A stretch of 64,000 bases of DNA from Pseudomonas sp. BCA17 (lineage in GTDB: Bacteria > Pseudomonadota > Gammaproteobacteria > Pseudomonadales > Pseudomonadaceae), in NCBI RefSeq assembly GCF_004519405.1, contig NZ_SGWI01000001.1:1612001-1676000 (forward strand), given 5' to 3'. A program made the translations under genes and the position numbers. Below are positions 33,873 to 42,887 of this stretch, in pieces (position 1 is the first letter of the stretch; each line of letters starts with the position of its first letter). Below the pieces are notes generated by a model that was not told the origin of the DNA, searched no databases, and worked only from the letters and a program-made list of their open reading frames with translations.

Positions 33873-35226
33873 ACCAGGCAAAGTTGGCCATGCCCTGCAG
33901 CGCTGGCGTGAAGGTGATCGCGACACCCACCAGCGTCGCGGGCACCAGGGCCTTGACCGCCGTCCAATTCACGCCACCGTCGAAATAGTAGCGCCCGCTC
34001 GGGCTGTCATCGAACAGTGCATCCACATCGATCCGCTGCTTTTTGACCAGGTAGAAGTCCACGAGCAGAATCCCGAACAACGGGCCAATGAACGCGGCAA
34101 GGATGTCCAGGGTGTAGTGGATCATCAGCGGGTTATTGAACAGGTTCCATGGAGTGATAAAGATCGAAGCCACGGCAGCGATCATCCCACCGGCCCGCCA
34201 GCTGATTTTGCTTGGCGCGACATTGGCGAAATCAAACGCAGGCGACACGAAGTTGGCCACGATATTGATGCCGATGGTCGCGGTGACGAAAGCAAAGGCC
34301 CCCAGCAACACAGCCATGCTGTTGTCGATGCGCGAGACGGTGGCGATCGGGTCGTGAAGCATCTCGCCAAATACCGGCAAAGTGCCCGAAACAATCACCA
34401 CGGTGACCAGAGAAAATGCCAGGAAATTCACCGGCAACCCCCAGAAATTACCGCGGCGTACGTCGTGCATGCTGCGGCAATAGCGGCTGAAATCACCAAA
34501 ATTCAGCGTAGGGCCGGAAAAGTACGACACCACCAGTGCCGTCGCCACGATCACCTGACCGAAGGCCTGCCAACCCGACAGGGATTTTTCTGCCAGGGTG
34601 AAACTGATATTCGCCCAGCCGGCTTTCCATACGATCCAACCGGCAAGCGCAAACATCACCGCATACACCACCGGCCCCGCCCAATCGATGAAACGGCGAA
34701 TGGATTCCATGCCGGCCCAGAACACCGCCGCTTGCAACACCCACAAACTCAGGAAGCCCAACCACCCCAGGTAAGACAAACCGGCGAAATGCGGCTCGGC
34801 ATAGACTGCCATCTGCGGGAAGAAACGCAGTACCACGATAATCAGCGCGCTGGATGCCAGATACGTCTGAATCCCGTACCACGCCACGGCAATCAACCCA
34901 CGAATCACCGCCGGAATATTCGCACCGAATACGCCAAACGCCAGCCGGCAGATCACTGGGTACGGCACGGCGGCTTGCTGGCTCGGCTTGGCGACCAGAT
35001 TGGCGATCAACTGCACAATGCAGATACCGGCAAGCAGGGCGATCAACACCTGCCAACTCGCCAGGCCGAGGGCGAACAGGCTGGCGGCGAATACATAACC
35101 ACCGACGCTGTGCACGTCGCTCATCCAAAAGGCGAAGATGTTGTACCAGGTCCACTTTTGCGGCAGTGGGCCCAGGTCCTGGTTGTACAGGCGCGGGCTG
35201 TAGCCTTTGGGTAATTGCTCGGTCAT
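33784..35226 (-). CDS. NCS1 family nucleobase/hydantoin/allantoin-type transporter
   Basis: A 480-residue membrane protein. NQDLGPLPQKWTWYNIFAFW, DVHSVGGYVFAASLFALG and NFGDFSRYCRSMHDVRRGNFWG are family-typical of NCS1 symporters for hydantoins, allantoin and pyrimidines. I start at MTEQLPKGYSPRLYNQDLG, the family N-terminus, with GGAG upstream; the frame extends 42 codons further without a site. The upstream 200 bp carry several TGTATAC-like half sites. Substrate not assignable from sequence. Confidence 0.88.
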   Translation of the reverse strand: MTEQLPKGYSPRLYNQDLGPLPQKWTWYNIFAFWMSDVHSVGGYVFAASLFALGLASWQVLIALLAGICIVQLIANLVAKPSQQAAVPYPVICRLAFGVFGANIPAVIRGLIAVAWYGIQTYLASSALIIVVLRFFPQMAVYAEPHFAGLSYLGWLGFLSLWVLQAAVFWAGMESIRRFIDWAGPVVYAVMFALAGWIVWKAGWANISFTLAEKSLSGWQAFGQVIVATALVVSYFSGPTLNFGDFSRYCRSMHDVRRGNFWGLPVNFLAFSLVTVVIVSGTLPVFGEMLHDPIATVSRIDNSMAVLLGAFAFVTATIGINIVANFVSPAFDFANVAPSKISWRAGGMIAAVASIFITPWNLFNNPLMIHYTLDILAAFIGPLFGILLVDFYLVKKQRIDVDALFDDSPSGRYYFDGGVNWTAVKALVPATLVGVAITFTPALQGMANFAWFTGCFLGGLFFLVLARREQVRSPTPLTVG

Positions 35227-35266
35227 CGCTGGGCTCCTCGAGATACCGGCCTGCGCGGTCGTCGCA

Positions 35267-35423
35267 GTGTGCATACGGCAATCGGCACGGTTTGTATACG
35301 AGGCATTCAGCAGAATGCATGCCAATGGCACACAATCCCTCCGAACCGGCATTCCAAATGGTCTACGGAGGCTTTACAAACAGGGAGAACGCTCAGCAAC
35401 GGTGCATACCAATCCTGTACACA
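35267..35423. promoter_or_regulatory. Cluster of GTATAC/TGTACA-like half sites upstream of the NCS1 gene
   Basis: GTGTGCATAC (35267-35276), TTTGTATAC (35291-35299), GGTGCATACC (35401-35410) and TGTACACA (35416-35423) recur in a 157-bp stretch with no gene. The pattern resembles operators of FadR/VanR-type GntR regulators. No GntR gene is in the window, so this is tentative. Confidence 0.3.
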
Positions 35424-35424
35424 A

Positions 35425-35823
35425 TCAACGTTGCACCCGATGTGCACACAGATAGCCGGCGATGCAACAGACAGCCGTGAGAAACGCGCCCCACGCCATA
35501 TCCATCACCGCCAAGCCGGCAGACCAGCCCTGCAGCGTGGCCCAATTGCTCAAGTCATACGTCCCGTAAGCCACCAGACCGAGCAACGCCCCCAGGCGTG
35601 CCGCGCGTTGCCAGTTGTCACTTGGCATAACCACGAACACCACGCAACCAACGGCATACAGCAGATAGAACAACGCGGCCGGCAACACGCGAGGTTGATC
35701 GAGCATCAACGAGCCAAGAAGGGATTTGTAGGTCGGGCCCATGAGGACCCCGAGCCAGAGCCCGTCAAGCACCAAAAAGGCGAGCAAGGTGCCGAGGTAA
35801 GCGAAGAGTATTTTGCGGGTCAT
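35425..35823 (-). CDS. DUF2177 family membrane protein
   Basis: A 132-residue protein with four predicted membrane helices. LDGLWLGVLMGPTYKSLLG and LVAYGTYDLSNWATLQGWS are the hallmarks of DUF2177. Function unknown. It is followed 198 bp later by the NCS1 gene on the same strand. The CvfB-like gene upstream ends 52 bp before its start. No signal peptide is cleaved, as the first helix is an anchor. Confidence 0.87.
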   Translation of the reverse strand: MTRKILFAYLGTLLAFLVLDGLWLGVLMGPTYKSLLGSLMLDQPRVLPAALFYLLYAVGCVVFVVMPSDNWQRAARLGALLGLVAYGTYDLSNWATLQGWSAGLAVMDMAWGAFLTAVCCIAGYLCAHRVQR

Positions 35824-35875
35824 TTATGCAACCTCTGTGGGCGCCGGCAGGCGCCTACAGAAGAGCAGGCCGGGC

Positions 35876-36712
35876 TTAGCTTAGTTCAATGCGATCCGCA
35901 TGAATCACAATCTGCCCCTGTTTGTAGAGCGCACCGATAGCCTTCTTGAAGTTGCCTTTGCTGACGCCGAACAAGTTGCTGATCACCGCCGGGTCGCTTT
36001 TGTCGCTGACCGGCAAGGTGCCGTTGTTTTCGCGCAACTTGGCAAGGATCTTCGAGTTGAGGCTGGAGGCCGCTTCCTGGCCGACCGGCTGCAAGCTCAG
36101 GCTGATGTTGCCATCGGCACGGATCTCTTTGATAAAGCCTTTTTCCTGCTTGCCCGGGCGCAGAAACTTGAACACTTCGTTCTTATGGATCAGGCCCCAG
36201 TGCTTGTTGTTGATGATTGCCTTGAAGCCCATGTCGGTGGCTTCGGCCACCAGCAGATCGACTTCCTGGCCTACCTGGTAATTGACCGGGGTTTTGTCCA
36301 GGTAACGGTCCAGACGCGCGGTGGCGGTGATGCGCTTGGTATGTTTGTCGAGGTAGACATGCACCACGCAGTAATCACCGGCGCTCAACTGGCGCTTTTC
36401 TTCCGAATACGGCAGTAACAGATCCTTGGGTAAACCCCAGTCGAGGAATACACCAATGCTGTTGACTTCCACCACTTTCAAACTGGCAAATTCGCCCACT
36501 TGAACTTTCGGCTTTTCAGTGGTGGCGATAAGTTTGTCATCACTGTCCAGATAAATAAAAACGTTAAGCCAGTCTTCATCTTCGCTGGGAATATCTTTAG
36601 GGATATACCGATTGGGCAAGAGGATTTCACCGTCCTGCGCACCATCCAGGTACAAACCGAAGTTAGTATGTTTAACCACTTGCAAACTGTTGTAGCGCCC
36701 GACTAAAGCCAT
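35876..36712 (-). CDS. CvfB-like S1-domain RNA-binding protein
   Basis: A 278-residue protein. Two or three S1/OB-type repeats (residues ~1-60 LQVVKHTNFGLYLDG, 70-140 LKVVEVNSIGVFLDWGLPKDLL, 145-215 VDLLVAEATDMGFKAIINNKHWG) precede a C-terminal winged helix (SNLFGVSKGNFKKAIGALYKQG). This is the CvfB layout; CvfB binds RNA and influences virulence-factor expression in staphylococci. Start MALVGRYNS is chosen over an in-frame TTG two codons upstream. Confidence 0.87.
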   Translation of the reverse strand: MALVGRYNSLQVVKHTNFGLYLDGAQDGEILLPNRYIPKDIPSEDEDWLNVFIYLDSDDKLIATTEKPKVQVGEFASLKVVEVNSIGVFLDWGLPKDLLLPYSEEKRQLSAGDYCVVHVYLDKHTKRITATARLDRYLDKTPVNYQVGQEVDLLVAEATDMGFKAIINNKHWGLIHKNEVFKFLRPGKQEKGFIKEIRADGNISLSLQPVGQEAASSLNSKILAKLRENNGTLPVSDKSDPAVISNLFGVSKGNFKKAIGALYKQGQIVIHADRIELS

Positions 36713-37033
36713 GTCCAATACCCTCGTTACGTGGGCGGCATTCTACCCGAGTTGCGCTCACCACGCGCGTGCGCCTGAAAAATCCAGGGCTGGCGAGGGT
36801 TTGCGTCGGCAGCGCCCCGCTCGTCTGATCAATCGTGTGAAATTTTCCTGGGCATGAACCGCCGCATGCGCCGTGGTTGCGAGTTAAAACAGTAAGTTAG
36901 GGGATTATTTCAAAGATAGACTTCGATTATTTACGGCGGCCTCAACTATTCTTTGGGAATATTTGCCAAGCAATTGTCAAGTATTTCCTGTATGATACCT
37001 GGCCATTTGATTTTCCAAAGGTTAGTGGCCGCC
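36713..37033. other. 321-bp intergenic region, AT-rich in its right half
   Basis: Must contain divergent promoters for the CvfB-like and the 59-residue protein genes. 36885-37020 is clearly AT-rich, with TATGAT at 36991-36996 as a possible -10 box for the small gene. No RNA gene or ORF is supported. Confidence 0.45.
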
Positions 37034-37213
37034 ATGCGTGTAAAAGCATCCAACAGCAAAGCAAAGCCAGCTCCCGCCGTTGAAACCAGCGAATCTATCA
37101 ACAGCCAGATTGCTGCGTTCCTCAAGTCCGGTGGCGAAATTCAGCAAATTGCCAAGGGCGTAAGCGGCCAGACTTTTGGCCCGTCCAAGCAAATCAGCCT
37201 GGGCAAAAAATAA
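37034..37213 (+). CDS. Small conserved-looking protein, 59 residues
   Basis: MRVKASNSKAKPAPAVETSE (basic, disordered start) then SINSQIAAFLKSGGEIQQIA and GVSGQTFGPSKQISLGKK. The second half looks like a short helix followed by a conserved loop. No membrane segment or signal peptide. I do not recognise a function; a nucleic-acid-associated role is possible given the basic composition. The ATG is chosen because upstream codons (from 36953) read through promoter-like AT-rich DNA and lack a ribosome site. Confidence 0.65.
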   Translation: MRVKASNSKAKPAPAVETSESINSQIAAFLKSGGEIQQIAKGVSGQTFGPSKQISLGKK

Positions 37214-37411
37214 CACCCGCGTAACGCACCTGGTTCCTGAGCGTCTTGCCTTCAAGGCGCTAGGACTAGAGCCCGAAACACCCTCTCTTAATTCGTACCA
37301 ATCGACGAACGGGGCTCACCGCCAGGCATTCGTCGGTATGCTTGCACACGTCTAGCGCGGGCATCTGCCCGACTTCCCCGTTACTGCTCCTCGCTTTTTA
37401 TGGAGTGAAGC

Positions 37412-38134
37412 ATGCTCAAACCCTGCATGTTACTGATCAGCGCCTTGGTCGCAAGCCCGCTGGCCGAAGCGCAGGTTTTCCAGCGCGAACTGGGCGACTT
37501 CGATCTGAAATTAGGCACCACACCCAGCCGCAGCATGGCTCAAGGGCTGGTAAAACCCACCTCGCCGGGCAGCGGCTCGTTCCACGGCGGCCTGGACCTG
37601 AGCCATGACAGCGGCCTGTATTTCGGCCAGTTCTCTCCCAATATGGGCTTGTCTTCGGCCAATAATCTCGAAATCGATTCCTACATGGGCTTCAAACGCC
37701 CCTTCGACCAGACCCTGGGCTACGAAGTCGGATTGATCCACTACAGCTACCCCAAACTCAGCCCACTTGATAGCCAGGAGTTCTACGGTGGCCTCAACCT
37801 GCTGGGCAACCGCTTCGGCGTCTCCTTCAGCAACGATCCGGATCGCCAGGACAGCACCTTGTTCGCTGACCTGGGTGGCACACAACCTTTTGGCGTCGGT
37901 GTGAGCATGAAGTACACCACGCACCAGCTTGGCAGCCCGGCCTCGGTGGACGGCGGCTCCATCAGCAGTTTCAGCGATTGGTCGGTGCAATTCTCGCGCG
38001 AATGGAAAGGCATCGATCTGGACCTGATCTACAGCAACTCCAGCCTCAGCGGCACCGACTGCTCGGCCTACTCAGGGCACAATTCGCAATGCGACGGCCT
38101 GTTGACCTTGAAGGCGGCGCGGTCGTTTTATTGA
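37412..38134 (+). CDS. TorF-family putative outer-membrane porin
   Basis: A 240-residue protein with a signal peptide ending in PLAEA and a beta-strand-rich body with alternating polar and aromatic residues (SGLYFGQFSPNMGL, LGYEVGLIHYSYP, SQEFYGGLNLLGNRFGV) and a terminal Phe-Tyr. This is the TorF/Gcw_chp pattern. The Cys pair near the C-terminus (TDCSAYSGHNSQCDG) is consistent with an exposed loop. GGAGTGAAGC precedes the ATG. Substrate unknown. Confidence 0.8.
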   Translation: MLKPCMLLISALVASPLAEAQVFQRELGDFDLKLGTTPSRSMAQGLVKPTSPGSGSFHGGLDLSHDSGLYFGQFSPNMGLSSANNLEIDSYMGFKRPFDQTLGYEVGLIHYSYPKLSPLDSQEFYGGLNLLGNRFGVSFSNDPDRQDSTLFADLGGTQPFGVGVSMKYTTHQLGSPASVDGGSISSFSDWSVQFSREWKGIDLDLIYSNSSLSGTDCSAYSGHNSQCDGLLTLKAARSFY

Positions 38135-38199
38135 TGGGCTGAACTGTCGCACCCGGCATGGGTTCACATGCATGAACCCCTCTGCGCAAGGATCTGCCC

Positions 38200-39066
38200 A
38201 TGCTGCATCGGCTCAAACTTCTGGTGATAATGCTGAGCCTGAGCCTGATACTGGCCGGCTGCAATCGCGTGGGCCTGGCCTACCGTAATCTCGACGTGAT
38301 CATCCCGTGGACCCTCAGCGACTACCTGGATATGAATGCCGGGCAGAAGAGCTGGTTCAACGACACACTCAAGCAGCACCTGGCCTGGCACTGCACCACG
38401 CAATTGCCCGGTTACCTGGATTGGCTGGACCGCCTGCAACAGATGGTCGACGACAACCAGGTCAACGATGCCGCCTTGCAGACGCGCACGGCCGAAGCCA
38501 AGCAAGCCATTGCACAAATCGCCCGCGAAATAACCCCGTCGGCCATTGAATTGCTGCAAGGGTTGGACGACCAACAGGTCAAGGAAATGAACGATGCGCT
38601 GGGCAAGGACCTGCGCAAGCGCCAGGAGGAATACCTCAAGCCATCGCTGGCCAAGCAGATTCAGGAACGCGCCGAGCGCATGAATAAACGCCTGGATGCA
38701 TGGATGGGACCGTTGAGCGACAGCCAGAAAAACCGGGTCACGGCCTGGTCGATCAGCCTGGGTGAGCAAAACCAGGCATGGATAGGCAACCGTGCCCGTT
38801 GGCAGGCGCAATTTATCGACGCCGTGAAGCAGCGCCACAGCGCCGATTTCCCGCAGAAAATTCAGCAATTGCTGGTGGATCGAGAGAGCCTGTGGACGCC
38901 GGAGTACCGCGCTGCCTACGCCCAGACGGAAGCCGAGGCGCGCAGCCTGATCATCGATCTGATGGCGCAAAGCACGGTGCAACAGCGCCTGAAACTGACG
39001 CAGAAAATCGACGGTGTACGCAGCGACTTCAAGGCACTCAAGTGCCTCAAGGCCACTGCGAACTAG
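38200..39066 (+). CDS. DUF6279 family lipoprotein
   Basis: A 288-residue lipoprotein: signal segment LLVIMLSLSLILAGC with lipobox LAGC. The mature part has the conserved GLAYRNLDVIIPWTLSDYLDMN and LKQHLAWHCTTQLPGYLDWL segments of DUF6279, then a mostly helical body. It is predicted to be anchored in the envelope. Function is not known. AAGGATCTGCCC before the ATG is the ribosome site. Stands alone between the TorF gene and a convergent DUF2513-like gene. Confidence 0.83.
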   Translation: MLHRLKLLVIMLSLSLILAGCNRVGLAYRNLDVIIPWTLSDYLDMNAGQKSWFNDTLKQHLAWHCTTQLPGYLDWLDRLQQMVDDNQVNDAALQTRTAEAKQAIAQIAREITPSAIELLQGLDDQQVKEMNDALGKDLRKRQEEYLKPSLAKQIQERAERMNKRLDAWMGPLSDSQKNRVTAWSISLGEQNQAWIGNRARWQAQFIDAVKQRHSADFPQKIQQLLVDRESLWTPEYRAAYAQTEAEARSLIIDLMAQSTVQQRLKLTQKIDGVRSDFKALKCLKATAN

Positions 39067-39084
39067 GGATGGAAGAGCCTTTCC

Positions 39085-39486
39085 CTATATTGCGCCACCG
39101 GCAATCGCGGCTTCGGCAGCCACGCGATCAAAGGTCGCCTCATCCAGCGCATCTTCCTGCTGGTCCATGACGTGACGCGGATGGTCATTGCCCGGAATGG
39201 AGCTGTCGATCAGCGAAAGCAAGCTCGCACCTCGTGGGGTCAAAATGAAATTCTCGCCATTTCCACCCTCTTCCTCGGGGCGCGACTCAATAAAGCCACG
39301 CTTGAACAGCAGCGCTTCATAATCTGCCGCAGTCTTTTTCAACGCATCCAGATTGCCGGTTGGCTCACCCGCCGTGGCCTTCTCGGCCGCTTCTTGTTCA
39401 GCGTATTTGCGCGGGGCAAAGCTGCCTTCGCCGTTCTGCACTTCATGCAGCAGACGTTCGATCAGATCCCAATTGTAAGTCGTCAT
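39085..39486 (-). CDS. DUF2513-like winged-helix protein
   Basis: A 133-residue acidic protein. YNWDLIERLLHEVQNGEGSF and DYEALLFKRGFIESRPEEEG followed by NFILTPRGASLLSLI read as a winged-helix fold of the DUF2513 sort (helix, helix, wing, and the LTxxGxxLL ending). Its C-terminal 35 residues are Asp/Glu/Ala-rich. GGAGGAATCAGG before the ATG is a strong ribosome site. Possibly a regulator or a phage-derived domestic protein; target unknown. Confidence 0.72.
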   Translation of the reverse strand: MTTYNWDLIERLLHEVQNGEGSFAPRKYAEQEAAEKATAGEPTGNLDALKKTAADYEALLFKRGFIESRPEEEGGNGENFILTPRGASLLSLIDSSIPGNDHPRHVMDQQEDALDEATFDRVAAEAAIAGGAI

Positions 39487-39639
39487 CCTGATTCCTCCTG
39501 CAGGCTGGTGGAAAGTAGCCCGTCAAGGTTGGGACAGGCTGCGTCACTGGCCGTTCAGCCGGATAGACAGACGTCATTTCTCTGAACTTTCCAGACGTTC
39601 GCCGCCTCAACAGCACATACCCGCCAAGGAGGTCCGCCC

Positions 39640-39915
39640 ATGAAAACCCTGATGAACCTGGCCATTACGGCAACGTTGTTGAGCGCCCTGCCCGCCTGGG
39701 CCTGCACGCCCGACGAAGCCACGGCCAAGCGCGAGCAACTGGCCCAGGAAGTGACCAAACTGACTGAACAGAACCCGACCAAGGCCAAGAAAATGAACGA
39801 AGAACTGCAGAAGATGGACTTGGACACCGAAAGCGCTGAGTTCCCCGACAAATGCCAGCTGATCGACGCGCGCCTCAAGGAACTCAAGGAAGCAGCGGCC
39901 AAAACCAAAAACTGA
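39640..39915 (+). CDS. Small periplasmic helical protein, 91 residues
   Basis: Signal peptide MKTLMNLAITATLLSALPAWA followed by a 70-residue Lys/Glu/Gln-rich helical chain (EQLAQEVTKLTEQNPTKAKK and LKELKEAAAKTKN). There are two Cys (ACTPDEA and DKCQLID) that could form a disulfide holding a helical hairpin. GGAGG lies nine bases before the ATG. I do not recognise the family. Followed by a strong bidirectional terminator. Confidence 0.75.
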   Translation: MKTLMNLAITATLLSALPAWACTPDEATAKREQLAQEVTKLTEQNPTKAKKMNEELQKMDLDTESAEFPDKCQLIDARLKELKEAAAKTKN

Positions 39916-39921
39916 TGGCGT

Positions 39922-39950
39922 AAAAAAACCGGACAATCGTCCGGTTTTTT
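39922..39950. terminator. Bidirectional rho-independent terminator
   Basis: AAAAAACCGGAC, AATC, GTCCGGTTTTTT: perfect stem with A-run on one side and T-run on the other, between the convergent small periplasmic protein and helicase genes. Confidence 0.92.
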
Positions 39951-39965
39951 CATACCGCTCAAGCC

Positions 39966-41312
39966 TTATTCGGCAGCCGGGGCTTCCGGCTTACGACGCT
40001 TGAGCGGCGCCATGCCGTCCTTGCTGACGAGCGATGGGGTGTCGGTCTTCGGTCGGTTGGTGATCCTGCGCTTGGTCGGCGACTTGGCGCCGGTTTTCTT
40101 CTTGTCGCCCTTGGCATCGGTTTTTTTCTTCTTCACGCCAACAGCCTTGCCCGACGCCTTGACCTTCTTCGGACCGGTGTAGGTGCCTTTGACTTCCTTG
40201 ATGGTGCGGCGCTCGAACGACTGCTTCAAGTAGCGTTCAATGCTCGACATCAGGTTCCAGTCGCCATGGCAGATCAGCGAGATCGCCAGGCCATCGTTAC
40301 CGGCACGTCCGGTGCGGCCGATACGGTGCACGTATTCGTCACCGCTGCGGGGCATGTCGAAGTTGATCACCAGGTCCAGGCCGTCCACGTCCAGGCCGCG
40401 GGCGGCAACGTCGGTGGCTACCAGGATCTTCACGCCGCCGGCCTTGAGGCGGTCGATGGCCAGCTTGCGGTCCTTCTGGTCTTTCTCGCCGTGCAGCACG
40501 AACGCCTTGTATTCCTGGGCCACCAGGCGGCCATAGATACGGTCGGCAGCAGCACGGGTGTTGGTGAACACGATGGCCTTCTGATAGGTCTCGTTGGCCA
40601 ACAGCCAGTTGAGGATCTGTTCCTTGTGCACATTGTGGTCGGCGGTGACGATCTGCTGACGCGTGGTCGCGTTCAGGTCGCTGACGTTGTTGACCTGCAG
40701 GTGCTCAGGGTTGTTCAGCACCTTGGCGACCATGTCGCGCAGGGTCGAGCCACCGGTGGTGGCGGAGAACAGCATGGTCTGCTGGCGATTGACGCATTCG
40801 CCCACCAGGCGCTGTACGTCATCGGAAAAGCCCATGTCGAGCATACGGTCGGCTTCGTCGAGCACCAGAACTTCGACTTCCTTGAGATCGAGGTTGCCGG
40901 CGTTGAGTTGCTCGATCATGCGGCCTGGAGTGCCTATCAGAATGTCCGGCACCTTGCGCAACATGGCGGCCTGGACCTTGAAATCTTCGCCGCCGGTAAT
41001 AATGCCGGCCTTGATGAAAGTGAATTGCGAGAAGCGCTCCACTTCTTTCAAGGTCTGCTGGGCCAACTCACGCGTCGGCAGCAGGATCAGGGTCTTGATA
41101 CTGACACGAACTTTGGCCGGGCCGATCAGGCGATTCAGAACCGGCAGGACGAAAGCGGCGGTCTTGCCACTACCGGTTTGAGCTGTCACCCGCAGGTCAC
41201 GCCCTTCGAGCGCGAGCGGGATGGCCGCTGCTTGCACAGGCGTAGGCTCGACAAATTTAAGCTCGGCCACGGCTTTGAGCAGGCGTTCGTGCAGGGCGAA
41301 TTGGGAAAACAC
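39966..41312 (-). CDS. DEAD-box ATP-dependent RNA helicase
   Basis: A 448-residue helicase. FAL...PTPVQ Q-motif, AQTGSGKTAAF (Walker A), PTRELAQQ, GTPGRMIEQ, VLDEADRMLDMGF, SATTGG (SAT), TDVAARGLD and HRIGRTGRAG are all intact. The C-terminal 85 residues are Lys-rich (KKVKASGKAVGVKKKKTDAK) and should bind RNA. Resembles the SrmB/RhlE group acting in ribosome assembly. I place the start at a GTG (41312) preceded by GAGG, giving the family N-terminus (M/V)FSQFALHERL; the frame extends 8 codons upstream. Confidence 0.93.
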   Translation of the reverse strand: MFSQFALHERLLKAVAELKFVEPTPVQAAAIPLALEGRDLRVTAQTGSGKTAAFVLPVLNRLIGPAKVRVSIKTLILLPTRELAQQTLKEVERFSQFTFIKAGIITGGEDFKVQAAMLRKVPDILIGTPGRMIEQLNAGNLDLKEVEVLVLDEADRMLDMGFSDDVQRLVGECVNRQQTMLFSATTGGSTLRDMVAKVLNNPEHLQVNNVSDLNATTRQQIVTADHNVHKEQILNWLLANETYQKAIVFTNTRAAADRIYGRLVAQEYKAFVLHGEKDQKDRKLAIDRLKAGGVKILVATDVAARGLDVDGLDLVINFDMPRSGDEYVHRIGRTGRAGNDGLAISLICHGDWNLMSSIERYLKQSFERRTIKEVKGTYTGPKKVKASGKAVGVKKKKTDAKGDKKKTGAKSPTKRRITNRPKTDTPSLVSKDGMAPLKRRKPEAPAAE

Positions 41313-41505
41313 GGGTGCTACCTCGAAGAAATACAAAATATCAGCTGCATAGGGTAACGGTTTCGGGCGTCCAAACCGAGTGTCTTTACGCGAATGGGGC
41401 TAATCAGCGGCTTTTTTGTTAGAGCTTTTGTCCGTAAAGCCAACTTTGTCGTACTTAAATGCTCTAATCGGCCCCGTCTTGCATATAGAGGAATCGGTTT
41501 CACCC

Positions 41506-42804
41506 ATGGATATCAAACAGCTCTGGCTCAACGTCCAAGACCTCTGGGGCACCCTCGACGAACATCCGATGCTGCATGCCGGCCTCGGCCTGCTGGTGCT
41601 GCTGGTGGCGGCCTTGCTGGTCGGGCGGGTGGCGCGCTATCTCATCCTGCATGCGGTCAAACTGCTCGGCCGACAGCCGGCGCTGCATTGGCTCAACGAC
41701 TTTCGCCATAACAAAGTCTTCCACCGCCTGGCACAAATGACGCCGTCACTGGTGGTCCAGTTCGGCCTGTACCTGGTGCCGGACCTGAGCAAGACCGCCA
41801 CCCTGTTTATCGGCAACGTGGCGCTGGCGTTCACCATCCTGTTCATGACGCTGGCCGTGAGCGCCCTGCTCAACGCCCTGCTGGACATCTACGCCCGCAC
41901 CGAACATGCGCGCACCCGCTCGATCAAGGGTTATGTGCAACTGGCGAAGATGGTGCTGTTCGTGTTTTCCGCGATCATCATCGTCGCCACGCTGATCGAC
42001 CGTTCGCCGCTGTTGCTGCTGTCGGGCCTTGGCGCCATGTCGGCGGTGATTCTGTTGGTGTACAAGGACACCCTGCTGTCGTTCGTCGCCAGCGTACAGC
42101 TCACCAGCAACGACATGCTGCGGGTCGGCGACTGGATCGAAATGCCTCAGGTGGGCGCTGACGGTGATGTGGTGGATATCACCCTGCACACGGTCAAGGT
42201 ACAGAACTTCGACAAGACCATCGTCTCCATCCCCACCTGGCGCTTGATGTCCGAGTCGTTCAAGAACTGGCGCGGCATGCAGGCCTCCGGTGGGCGTCGC
42301 ATCAAGCGCAGCCTGTACATCGACGCCAGCGGCGTGCGCTTCCTGCGTGACGATGAAGAAGTACGCATGACCCAAGTGCATCTGCTCACCGACTACATCA
42401 GCCGCAAGCAGGCCGAACTCAAAGCCTGGAACGAAGCCCAGGGGCATAGCGCTCAGCTGTCGGCCAACCGCCGCCGCATGACCAACCTCGGCACCTTCCG
42501 CGCCTACGCCCTGGCGTATCTGAAAAGCCACCCGGACATCCAGCCGAACATGACCTGCATGGTGCGCCAGATGCAAACCACCGCCCAGGGCGTGCCGCTG
42601 GAGATCTATTGCTTCACCCGCACCACGGCGTGGGCGGATTACGAGCGCATTCAGGGCGATATCTTCGATTACTTGCTGGCGGTATTGCCGGAGTTCGGCC
42701 TGAGCCTGTATCAGCAGCCAAGCGGCAACGACCTGCGCGCCGGGGTTTTACCTGCCGTGCTCGGCGCCAGCCATCTGCCGGCCGCGGAAAAAGCCGCGGT
42801 CTAG
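41506..42804 (+). CDS. Mechanosensitive ion channel, YbdG-like MscS family
   Basis: A 432-residue protein with five hydrophobic segments, the last being the pore helix region (LLLLSGLGAMSAVILLVYKDTLLSFVASVQL). The MscS beta domain follows (RVGDWIEMPQVGADGDVVDI, VQNFDKTIVSIPTWRLM) and a C-terminal cytoplasmic part. NWRGMQASGGRRIKRSLYID is typical for the YbdG branch, associated with mild osmotic shock response. Start MDIKQLWLNVQDLW is the family start; 30 upstream in-frame codons lack a site. Confidence 0.9.
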   Translation: MDIKQLWLNVQDLWGTLDEHPMLHAGLGLLVLLVAALLVGRVARYLILHAVKLLGRQPALHWLNDFRHNKVFHRLAQMTPSLVVQFGLYLVPDLSKTATLFIGNVALAFTILFMTLAVSALLNALLDIYARTEHARTRSIKGYVQLAKMVLFVFSAIIIVATLIDRSPLLLLSGLGAMSAVILLVYKDTLLSFVASVQLTSNDMLRVGDWIEMPQVGADGDVVDITLHTVKVQNFDKTIVSIPTWRLMSESFKNWRGMQASGGRRIKRSLYIDASGVRFLRDDEEVRMTQVHLLTDYISRKQAELKAWNEAQGHSAQLSANRRRMTNLGTFRAYALAYLKSHPDIQPNMTCMVRQMQTTAQGVPLEIYCFTRTTAWADYERIQGDIFDYLLAVLPEFGLSLYQQPSGNDLRAGVLPAVLGASHLPAAEKAAV

Positions 42805-42887
42805 AGCGATTGAGCACACCCATCCAATCGTTGTGCTGAAGATTTCGCGACGCTGTGCCTCATTGAAAATCCTTTGAGGCAACGCCG

